This document shows positions 55,818-64,000 of a stretch of 64,000 nucleotides of DNA, one piece after another. A program made the position numbers and the translations under genes. The number at the start of each line of letters is the position of its first letter. The first letter of the stretch is position 1. Origin of the DNA: Agrypnia vestita (taxonomy: Eukaryota; Arthropoda; Insecta; Trichoptera; Phryganeidae); NCBI GenBank assembly GCA_016648135.1, contig JADDOH010001982.1, positions 55,445 to 119,444 of the forward strand, read 5' to 3'. The notes beneath the pieces are model-generated. The model saw only the letters and a program-made list of their open reading frames with translations. It searched no databases and was not told the origin of the DNA.

Positions 55818-55920
55818 CACAGTAGTATCAGGATCGCAGTGATGTGGTCCCCCAAACAGTTCCGCCAGGGCCGGATCGCACTGGTCCAAATGAAGGGGCA
55901 TAAAAACAGCTGCTGCGGCC
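55818..55920 (-). CDS. GPR158/179-like orphan GPCR, exon 2 of the visible set
   Basis: A GC-rich 103-bp exon. On the minus strand the acceptor is ATTTTCCAG and the donor GTATGAT. One base completes the previous codon (CT|G, Leu), then 34 whole codons end exactly at the donor. The peptide includes AVFMPLHLDQCDPALAELFG and ends HHCDPDTTV. In GPR158/GPR179-type receptors the last Cache-domain strand (...DxxxLDxxQC) leads into a cysteine-rich EGF-like segment. Here LDQC, HHC and the cysteines of the next exon follow that order. Intron to exon 1 is 669 bp; intron to exon 3 is about 29.1 kb. The family call is from motif order, so moderate; the exon itself is strong. Confidence 0.75.
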
Positions 55921-56589
55921 CTGGAAAATATAAACATTTTTAAAGATTCACCATAAATAAAACTACAGTTTGCAATGTTTTAAATGATAACCGAGTGTTA
56001 AAGTTTACGAAGAACCACTGACACTTAAAAAAAATTACTAATGTTTATAGCTACATTTTACATCGAATACACTCGGAAACGTGTAAAATTTAACTTTAAG
56101 TAGGTACAGTAGTATGACGGTTAATCGTCACTGCTTAAACATTGATTGTATTTCAAATGATAATACATACACAGGTGTGTCTATTCTCTTGTAACTCCAT
56201 CAGTTATATTTATTTCTACAATTTTTATTTTATTTTTTAATAAATAGACCGTCAACTGGTTATTATTGACCCTAATAGATAGTCGTAGAGTGGTAGAGTA
56301 CGAAATATAAATATTAATTCAATATGATAATATTAGCGTGAACGGTGGTGAGTTTTTTCAGAAAAAAATCTATCTACCTAATCTAATATTTTTTATGGAA
56401 TAATAAATAAGAAAAGTATTTTAAAAATAACATATATATTTTTTTCGTTTTTATGTAAATATTTTTATTCGTAGGATTTACAAAACCTAAAACCTAAATG
56501 ATGAGTTTAGTGGCATTAGTAATTTATTTTTTCCGGCCGACATTGAGTAAAAAATCTTTTTTTTATATAACAACGTTTGCACATTTTAC

Positions 56590-56675
56590 AGATTCGCGGA
56601 ATAGCCTTCGGTGGAGGCTTCAGAGCCCTCCGCCCTTCCTACCCTCACCCATCTGTCATCATAAGCCGCCCTTAT
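56590..56675 (-). CDS. GPR158/179-like orphan GPCR, exon 1 of the visible set
   Basis: An 86-bp exon. The acceptor on the minus strand has an excellent pyrimidine tract (CCCCCACTTCTGCTTCAG) and the donor is GTAAAATG. It opens in phase 0 and leaves two bases (CT), which the next exon completes with G. The peptide includes YDDRWVRVGRAEGSEAST and EGYSANL. Joined to the next exon it reads NLAAAAVFMPLHLDQC, placing it in the ectodomain just before the cysteine-rich part. An open frame on the opposite strand is an antisense artefact. The preceding exon is not in the window. Confidence 0.7.
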
Positions 56676-56994
56676 CTGAAGCAGAAGTGGGGGCATATCG
56701 TCAGTAATAAATAATCCCACAGTCATGATGGATTTACGAGATCAAAGTTCTCACATCAATGACTTATTTGTGTACCGAGTACCGAGGAAGTGTATAGGTA
56801 CACTTTTTTTATTTTAAATTTTCATTTTTAATCTGTCGCATGCTGGGTTTTCTTCCTTTGGATCTATAAATAGTAATAGAATTAAACATTATAAACGACC
56901 ATTCCTTGTAAATACTTTCACGAGATGCTAGAAACTAAAGCAGCAGCACATAGTCGAGGATTTCCCGACACTCTGAAAGCACGAATATATCCGC

Positions 56995-57050
56995 GAAGCT
57001 TCTGGAAGTCCAAAACCTTATATAAAGAGCGGTGACGCCACGCGGGCAAT
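56995..57050 (+). promoter_or_regulatory. Heat-shock-type core promoter (HSE + TATA)
   Basis: GAAGCTTCTGGAA (56995-57007) is a perfect three-unit heat shock element (nGAAnnTTCnnGAAn). Eleven bases later comes TATATAAAG (57019-57027), the layout of insect hsp promoters. Expected start of transcription is around 57050. A second perfect element with four GAA/TTC units lies at 57201-57219 (GAATATTCTAGAATACGAA). Confidence 0.5.
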
Positions 57051-57355
57051 AATTTAATTTTGACATTTGGCGAGCGGTGATCCAGTGCGAGCACTGATGA
57101 CCAGCGAATACCAAAGTACCTACATACCTCCGTATTAGGAGTATTTTAGTAGCGAATAAGTACGATAGAAACGACGTGCATCAGTGTTCCACAAATGGGC
57201 GAATATTCTAGAATACGAATATAAAGTGTTCCACAGACAAATAACTAGTGCAAAATTAGTGTGAATTATAAGCGAAATTAGTTCCGCAGATCCGTGCTCC
57301 AGTTAAGTTTGTGTCCGGTGACTTTGTGTATTAAATAAAAACTTTTATTAATTTT
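57050..57355 (+). ncRNA. Possible short heat-shock transcript (tentative)
   Basis: Between the predicted start and AATAAA at 57334-57339 there is no reading frame with coding character, so a short non-coding RNA or a 5' untranslated exon of a gene to the right are the options. The stretch is antisense to an intron of the GPR158-like gene. Also possible: a solo LTR of a stress-induced retrotransposon. Confidence 0.25.
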
Positions 57356-57699
57356 AAATGTACTTCATTTTGTCTGATGCCGCTGCGATTCGTGAGAATA
57401 TTAATATTTTTTGTCTATGAATATTTTCATTTCAAATTAATGGGAGAATTTATAAATTAACCTATTTAGGAAAGTGTCTTGCTGAAGAAGTATTATGTGA
57501 AAATTTAATCCGTAATACGTTAGATAATGGAACACCTTAATTTTACAACAAACCCGGTTATACAAAATGCTATAATTTAGTAATCGGTTCCTGCGAACCG
57601 ATGCGAGCAGGTTAAATCCCCCACTGTCATTCGACTGTCATGTGAACCCACCCAGGCGCTCAATTAAAATTCTGCCTTGTGAAATTGAACAGATATGTT

Positions 57700-57705
<6 letters not shown>

Positions 57706-57730
<25 letters not shown>

Positions 57731-57752
57731 GATATATATATATATATATGTA
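57706..57752. repeat. (TA)n microsatellite
   Basis: Alternating TA with a GATA interruption. Confidence 0.9.
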
Positions 57753-58129
57753 TGTACACAATTTTTACGTCTCTCTGCTAAATGTTTTATTAATTTTTTT
57801 AACATACAGATTTTTAACAGATAATTAATGACCTTGATAGAGAGTCCCAGTATGACAATATAATACTATGTAAAAACATTTTATGACAGTTAAGGGAATA
57901 ACATGTTACACAATACAAATTTTATGACTGGAAAATTAAAAATACTGTAGGAAATAAAAATTAGAGTTACGTTATAAATTAACAAACTGTACGAGATATA
58001 AAATCACCCGACAAATATTTTTGTGAGGCTCTTAAAAGTCTAAAATATTACATGCAATGATCCTCATCAAAAACGAGTATTAGGAATTAGATTAGAAAAA
58101 AATTAACCGATAAAAACCAAGTTTTTATG

Positions 58130-58535
58130 ATACTCCCTTTCACATTTCCTAGTGGAAACTGGTTTGGCGCTTAATCTACGCGTTGGGCTTCGGTCGAGCG
58201 ACGCTACGAAAGGGAGTAATAAAAATATTCCAAAAATCCAAAATTATACTAAAATCAGGTTCCGTGTCTACCAGACGCGATGAAATATTTTCATACAACT
58301 TAGTAAGTTGTGTAAAGAAACCATTAAAAATTTGAAAAATCCAAAAATTTATTAATTTTTTTAACGAAAATTTGATAGATCTTCTTGATCGTCGCCACGA
58401 ATCTGCTTGCAAAGTTTCAGCTCGATTGGATCACGGGAAAAGGGTTAAAAATCGATCCAAAATTTTTTCGTCAAGCAAGCAGACGCCACGAGTTTATATA
58501 AAGGGAGTAAAAAGATTAAACTAGTACAAGAATAA
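58130..58535. repeat. Probable dispersed repeat, unclassified
   Basis: AGCGACGCTACGAAAGGGAG and GACGCCACGAGTTTATATAA, AGGGAGTAAAAAG are related blocks at each end of this stretch; class unknown. Confidence 0.35.
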
Positions 58536-58638
58536 TAAATGGATATATTCAGTCAACAGATTCAATAAATTCAGTCAATGAATTCCCCAAGTTTTTTCGA
58601 TATCTTTGTCAAAATTGAAATTCAATTTAATAATGTTA

Positions 58639-59140
58639 TCTTTACCTATAAAACTCAATGTACGAGTATATCTGTCTATCTGTTCTCTATACAAATCTAC
58701 ACCGTTTGTCCGATTCGATTCAAATTTTGCATATTTATGCTTTAGGACCCGGCGGGTAATAAATATGATATTTCCCACCTATTCTTGTACCCCTTCCGCT
58801 CCCCCTGATATATTTTAGATGCAAATCTTTAATGTTTGACCGATAAATTTGGAAAATTATTTTTTAGGACTCGGTGTGTAACATAGGTGACATTTCCCCC
58901 CAATTCTCTTACTCCTTCCGCTCCCCCTGATATATTGTCCATGCAAATCTTCACTGTTTTCACTGATCGGATTCAAAATTTGGAAACTTATTTTTTAGGA
59001 CTTGGCGGGTAACATAGGCGACATTTCTCCCTTCCCCTCCCCCTGATATATTTTCGATGCAAATCGAACCTTTGCTTCCCTCCACTTATTTATTTTCAAC
59101 TTAATCCTTAACCCGTGCAACGCCGGGTATGAACAGCTAG
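58639..59140 (+). mobile_element. Non-autonomous Helitron, copy 2
   Basis: Starts TCTTTACCTATAAAACTC after A58638, ends with hairpin ACCCG/CGGGT and GAACAGCTAG before T59141. A|T insertion and CTAG end are canonical Helitron features. It has two to three internal repeats of about 120 bp containing CTCCCCCTGATATATT. Same family as 4344-4885. Confidence 0.8.
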
Positions 59141-59739
59141 TATCATATATATTCCGAATCCTGCATTAATTTATGTTTTTAAATAGTTCTATTAGTGATA
59201 CATCTGAAGTGTGAAGATAAAGAATAGTAGATTATTTTAATTGTTTTGCCACCCGATAGAACCACAGTAATTGTATACGAATTAAAGTTTGTGTCCAAAA
59301 TATTTTCACCTTCTAAAGCTCTACGAAACTTAAAAGCAAAGATATAAACTAATGGAAGAAACTTTTTTAAGAACTCTATCTTTAGATGGATCCTTTTTAA
59401 AAGTTCCTCCGGCCAGGAAACACGTCTAACGTAATTATAGTGACAAACTTTCACATGCCTATATAAATTATTCTCAGATGGAAGCGAGCAAAGTTTTTAA
59501 GATATGAGCAAAGCTAATTAGAAGGGATGATCATATTTTGTATCAAATTCTCGAAATTTCACAATTAGTTAATGGCGGTGAAATTATTATTGTTTAACTT
59601 TTTCATTAAATCGCAAAGTTTTATTGTGTAACTCTTCATTTAATTGCGTATTCTCACCTTGACTTGCGTAAGAGAAATTGTACCTATCGATGAGGTTGAC
59701 GCAAAATCTTTAATTGTTTGCAGAGAAAGAAGAATAATT

Positions 59740-60262
59740 GGCTACCTAAGCTTTAATTATACGCAGATGACACTGTTTTGATGGTTTACAGTGAATGTGA
59801 TTTATTATTTCCGGGGTAAATGATCTTTACACAGAAAATGAACTTATATCTTTAATGTAAACAAGTCAAAAGTGGTTATGTTCGGAAGGGTCGAAGGGAT
59901 GATTAAATACAAATATCGTTTAATAAGGAGAACTGTGAAAAAGCTCAGGAAAAGAGTTATTATGTAAGTGAAAAGTGCTTTGAACGTAGTAATTCAATAC
60001 AGGATCCATTATCTAAAGCATGATTAGAGGCACGCAAGTTTCACTACCAATACTAATGTTATTGCGATTAGGTTGATATTGGAAACCGACCCCATAGCTA
60101 CAATAATAGACAAATTACGATGACAGGGATGAGAAGATGTATGAAATTAAACGAGACAAGAGTGGTATTCTAGGAAAAGAGTGTAACATTCGATCATCTC
60201 TGACTGAAAAATGAAAACGAGAAATATTTAATATTGTATATATGAAAAATAAATAAATATAA
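59740..60262 (+). pseudogene. Decayed LINE reverse transcriptase, 3' part
   Basis: LYADDTVLMVYSE (near 59770) is the RT catalytic box. NVNKSKVVMFG comes next in a shifted frame, then degraded sequence with an (AAAT)n tail near 60250. No 5' part remains. Confidence 0.6.
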
Positions 60263-60669
60263 TAATTCCATTTGTGCCAATTTCAGAATAATTTTATTAG
60301 TATCCGAGTACTGAGCGTTACTTCAAAATCCTTATCCGCGTTTTAACAAATTTCTAATTATTTTCATTGCCTCTTCTCAAACCATTGTTGCATGAAAAAG
60401 CCGTTAGAAAAATCGCGTGTGGTTGGCTGAATTTTGTTTTCATTATACCTAGGTGTAGCAAATTTACTATTCATGTTGTTTCTGGTGCCACGATAATATT
60501 TCACAACGGTAATATTAGTGGTTTTTTGCTCACGAGACATGTAAATAATACTTAATCAGTATCACCAAAGATTAAAAAATACCTCTGGTTACTTTAAATA
60601 AAATCGTGGCATGCGGTAGTCATGGACTTGGGTTATGCTGCTACTGAATAGGAAACGCTTCGACTAGGA
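60263..60669. other. Unassigned DNA
   Basis: No supported feature. Confidence 0.4.
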
Positions 60670-60803
60670 AATTTTAAGAACCATTTTACAGTGAAAAGTA
60701 TATTGTAAAAGTTATTTTTTTTGTTCTTGAAAAAGAGTCAGGTATTCCTACCACAATGCAGTATAATGGTAAAACGTTAAAACGGTAAAACAATCCTCAA
60801 GGT

Positions 60804-61220
60804 GTGGTTGATTTATTCGCCGAATGCTTCACTAAAGTCTATAATATTACTGTTACCACTGATACACCAACAGTACATCAATTAACCAATAAAATCGGAG
60901 ATGTAATTATCGATAACAATGACTACATCTTCGACAAGCAAGATAAAGACAGTATGATAAAACAACTCGACCTAAAAAAATCAGCAGGCCCAGACAATGT
61001 TTCTCCAATACTGTTAATTAAATGTAGGAACCATCTTACGAATGCATTGACAAAGTTATTTAACTTTTCTTTGCAGTCCGGAATATTCCCTGATAAATGG
61101 AAAATGAGTTATATATCTCAAATTTTCAAAAATGGAGATAAAACTGATACAACAAATTACAGGCCTATACATATACAGTCCCCAATTCCAAAATTGTTCG
61201 AATCAGTACAGTATTCTTAA
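60804..61220 (+). pseudogene. LINE ORF2, N-terminal RT portion
   Basis: 138 codons open. Hallmarks are LKKSAGPDNVSPILL (RT domain 0/1), LFNFSLQSGIFPDKWK and NYRPIHIQSPIPKLFES (RT motif 1/2). The rest of the RT follows in other frames after a deletion near 61220-61400, with YTNFSKAFD and FADD boxes recognisable. The methionine is internal to the original protein. Endonuclease is absent, so the copy was dead on arrival and then decayed. Confidence 0.8.
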
Positions 61221-62145
61221 AAAAATATATTTTATATATAAAGAAGTTATATCCCCTTTACAACATGGATTTGTAAACGGGAAATCAACTTAGCTTTATT
61301 TAATTTATTATTATTAATTTTATTAATACTTAATATTATTAAGCTAACATTATTATAGTATATATATTAGTAAGTATATTATAATAAGAATATGAATAAT
61401 CACTTGCAGGCGGATGCGGTGTATACGAATTTTAGCAAAGCATTCGACAAGACACAAACTAGTATTTAAAAAATTGAAAGCCATGGGAATGAACAAACAC
61501 CTTGAAATGGATTGAAAGCTACCTAATTTCTAGAAATCTCTTTGTCTAAATACACGATTATAAATCCTTTTCATTTGAAGCATCCACTGGTGTATCTCAA
61601 GGGTCCCACCTCAGGCCTATTCTATTTTTACTTTTTATAAATGATATTATCGTCATTTTTTATGGAGTTCATGTTTTGCTGTTTGCAGATGATCTTAAAA
61701 TATATGAAGTGATCTCAAACATAAATGACTGTATTACTTTGCAAAATAACCTAAATCTGCTTTACACGTAGTGCTGCAATAATAAACTATATCTTAATGT
61801 GAAAAAATGTAAGCAAATAAGTTTTAATAGAAGCAAAAATAAACAACACAACTTTATAGTCTCCTTACTATGATACACACACTCTAGGAAAATAGAAAGA
61901 GTACAACAGAAATCTTAAGATTTATAAATTTTAAAATACGTATTCCAATAGAAAGCATAAATTATAATAATTTAATGAAATTATCATACAGAAGAGATGT
62001 CAGTGACACAGTGTTCCTATTTAAAATTATTAAAAGTATGTTGGACCGCCCAGAACTGATTCAAATTGTCTCGTATAATATACTGAGACAAACGAGATAT
62101 CACGAAGTGTTCTTTGTGGGGACCCACAAAAATAACTATGCATCT

Positions 62146-62335
62146 GAGTAGCTTGTTGGTCTTGTGGTTAGGACTCTCGCCTCGTGATCCAAAGGTCACA
62201 GGTTCGAATCTTATTCCAGACAAGCAAGTTAGTCCTATTTTCATAGCACAAGCGTTTAGCTTAATTTGAAAATAGTAAGAATATTGATGTGACACGAATT
62301 GCGTGTTCGCATCTCTATTTTTATTTTTAAAAAAA
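62146..62335 (+). mobile_element. SINE family S, inserted in LINE
   Basis: GAGTAGCTTGTTGGTCTTGT, GGTTCGAATC (B box), TTTCATAGCACAAGCGTTTA, TGTGACACGAATTGCGTGTT and a TTTTTATTTTTAAAA tail. Interrupts the LINE C-terminus. Confidence 0.85.
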
Positions 62336-62803
62336 TTAAATTCACCGTTAACACGCATGCATCGCCTTGGAAACAAATTTTCGGAATTTGTAGACATTTT
62401 TCGTGGTAGGAGCATACCCGAATTAAATGATTACTCAGACTTAGAATATACCAATAGAATTAATTACAGTTTAGTGGACTAAATTTTTACTTATGTTTTG
62501 TTCCCCACGAATAATATTTATTTATTTATTTTAAAGTATCCTTATTATTGTTCATTTCCCTTTTATATATGTTTTGATTTTATCTTTTATGTTTATTTTT
62601 TTGGTTTATTTTATCTTCTCATCTTATTTATCTGGTGTATCGGTTTAATTATCTTTATTTTAAAGGTCTCTAATTATTACTGTTTGCTTGCGTACTAATC
62701 ATCGTTTATATATATTTTTCATTTCTATTGTTCACATATCTTAAATATGTTATATTTATATTATTATTTTCTTCTAATATAAAAGCCCATTAGGGCGTAT
62801 AAG

Positions 62804-62805
<2 letters not shown>

Positions 62806-62841
<36 letters not shown>
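62806..62841. repeat. (TA)n microsatellite
   Basis: Alternating TA at the LINE 3' end. Confidence 0.85.
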
Positions 62842-62845
<4 letters not shown>

Positions 62846-62855
62846 TTGTTTTTTA

Positions 62856-62886
62856 ATAGAGATGCGAAACACGGAATTCGGTCACG
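62856..62886 (-). mobile_element. SINE family S 3' fragment
   Basis: The minus strand reads CGTGACCGAATTCCGTGTTT and CGCATCTCTATTA, the last part of the SINE body. Confidence 0.55.
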
Positions 62887-62896
62887 AATATATATA

Positions 62897-64000
62897 TTAG
62901 GTCCTTACATATGAAATTGGCGTTTTGCCGTACTGGCAAATTTGATCTCAAATATCTTCTCTTTGGTTAGGAATTCCAAATCCAAATTTATACAGCTATT
63001 TACTCATGTATTTGTGTTTTGAAAATTATAATTCATTTGTTTTTTCCTCAATTGTTTTTTTCTTTGCGTCACTCAGTTTACAAAATGAAAAACTTGAAAT
63101 ATCGCGTTATTTACGAGTACGAGTTCCACCGTGGCACCAGTGCTGCAGAAACGGCTCGAAGGATTAATGATGTGTATGGCGACGGTGCCGCAAAATAAAA
63201 CACAGTGCGTTTTTGGTTCCAACGTTTTCGTTCTGGAAATTTCGACCTGCAGAACAAGCCCCGTGGACGGCCGGAGACCAAAGTTGATAATGAAGAATTG
63301 AAGGCTATTGTGGAAGCGGACTCCATCGCAAACCACATCCGAGTTAGCTCCAGGCTGCGGTGTTAGTGATAAAACTGTTTTAATCCACTTGAAGCATATT
63401 GGTAAGGTGAAAAAGCTTTAAAGGTGGGTACCTCACCATGCCCCAAGCGAAAATTGACTTCAAAAAAGTTACTTGTGAGCGTTTGGTGGACTAGTGCTGG
63501 TGTCGTTCACTACAGCTTTCTTAAATCTGGCCAGACGATTACGGCAGATGTCTATTGTCAGCAACTGCAAACCATGATGGAAAAGCTAGCTGCTAAACAA
63601 CCGCGGCTGGTTAATCGCTCTAGGCCACTGCTGCTTCATGACAACGCTAGACCACACACTGCACAACAGACGGCTACCAAATTAGAGGAGCTTCAATTGG
63701 AATGTCTAAGACATCCACCGTACTCTCCGGACCTTGCCCCAACAGATTACCATTTTTTTCGAAATTTGGATAACTTCTTGCAAAGGAAAAAATTCAACTC
63801 CGATGGGGCAGTCCAACCGCCTTCAAAGATTTTATTGATTCCCGTCCGAATGGTTTTTTTAGTAAAGGGATCGATGAACTACCGATGAGATGGCAAAAGT
63901 GCATAGATAGCAATGGTACAAACTTTGATTAAATAAAAATATTATAATAAAAAAAAATCGGCTTTATGTTCCTCCATACTAAACGCCAATTTAGATGTAA
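62897..64000 (+). mobile_element. mariner-family transposon, copy 2, runs to the window edge
   Basis: Starts TTAGGTCCTTACATATGAAA after TA (62895-62896). The right repeat (AAACGCCAATTTAGATGTAA) is cut by the end of the window about ten bases short. Same family as 50481-51361 but with a different internal deletion. Confidence 0.85.
63084..63931 (+). pseudogene. mariner transposase relic, first catalytic Asp deleted
   Basis: The N-terminal paired helix-turn-helix part starts near 63084 (MKNLKYRVIYEYEFHRGTSA) with a stop and frameshift. After the RWVPH region a deletion removes the segment holding the first catalytic aspartate. The rest (63424-63888) is open: KKLLVSVWWTSAGVVHYSFL, LLLHDNARPHTA (second Asp) and PPYSPDLAPTDYHFF (third Asp, 34 residues on: a DD34D element), NLDNFLQRKKF. 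A frameshift precedes DFIDSRPNGFFSKG. Cannot be active. Confidence 0.85.

Larger units (their letters stand above)
60670..62850 (+). mobile_element. LINE (jockey/CR1-like), 5'-truncated, split by a SINE
   Basis: Ordered RT pieces: ESGIPTTMQYNGKTL (60740), open frame 60804-61220, AVYTNFSKAFDKT (61410), GVSQGSHLRPILF (61595), LLFADDLKIYE (61680), then C-terminal parts to 62480, interrupted at 62146 by SINE family S. The 3' UTR has AAAGCCCATTAGGGCG (small hairpin) followed by a TA tract. Confidence 0.8.

Noticed and set aside
56498..56714. Plus-strand frames, one ending FGGGFRALRPSYPHPS...TAA after an AG
   Set aside because: Attractive as a terminal exon, but the minus strand has better splice signals and phases that link to two other exons; the plus frame is antisense to that exon.
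62017..62415. 132-codon minus-strand frame
   Set aside because: Runs antisense through a LINE and the SINE inserted in it; no protein-like features.
1..64000. Bacterial-type operons, riboswitches, rRNA
   Set aside because: None seen; the window has eukaryotic introns, SINEs and LINEs throughout.

Overview
This window looks like nuclear DNA from an insect or other arthropod. It is strongly AT-rich, has no operon-like gene packing, carries long introns, and holds a dense, multi-layer crop of mobile elements: LINEs, Penelope-like elements, mariner, Helitron, hAT and Harbinger-type MITEs, and tRNA-derived SINEs. A short TTAGG-type run is also present. I cannot name the species.

The only host gene I can defend is on the minus strand. 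Three small GC-rich exons at 56590-56675, 55818-55920 and 26594-26736 have splice signals at both ends and reading phases that match exactly (2/1, then 0/0). Joined, they encode the end of a ligand-binding-like ectodomain followed by a cysteine-rich, EGF-like segment. I read this as an orphan class C GPCR of the GPR158/GPR179 type (insect relatives include Drosophila smog and CG31760). The rest of the gene lies outside the window or was not found, and most of the window is its introns, one of them about 29 kb.

The transposon layer, left to right. 0-8 kb: snap-back MITEs, a hAT MITE (perfect 8-bp target duplication) inside a tRNA-Asp-like SINE, a Helitron with canonical ends, a 150-bp tandem array and two palindrome-embedded hammerhead-like motifs. 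8-21 kb: LINE tails, a Harbinger derivative with a MADF-like remnant, Penelope pieces, a 569-bp snap-back element, and an L2-type LINE with an open 257-codon C-terminal part. 30-36 kb: an RT-bearing LINE and a Penelope end split by a 1,841-bp unclassified transposon with 4-bp target duplications. 36-44 kb: degenerate repeats and a second hAT MITE. 44-52 kb: Penelope endonuclease remnants with hammerhead-like motifs, an L2 tail, Helitron-like repeats and an internally deleted mariner. 53-56 kb: a second copy of the unclassified transposon, whose terminal repeat is broken by a 144-bp TTA-flanked MITE, then two host exons. 57 kb: a heat-shock-type promoter signature. 58-64 kb: a second Helitron copy, two decayed LINEs (one split by a SINE) and a second mariner with a different internal deletion.

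The most notable features are (1) the host gene recoverable from exon phases, (2) about fourteen hammerhead-ribozyme-like motifs from several Penelope-like families in 64 kb, (3) a two-copy DNA transposon family with clean TSDs and a natural empty site for the MITE inside it, and (4) an isolated heat-shock promoter. No CRISPR, operon or other prokaryotic feature is present.
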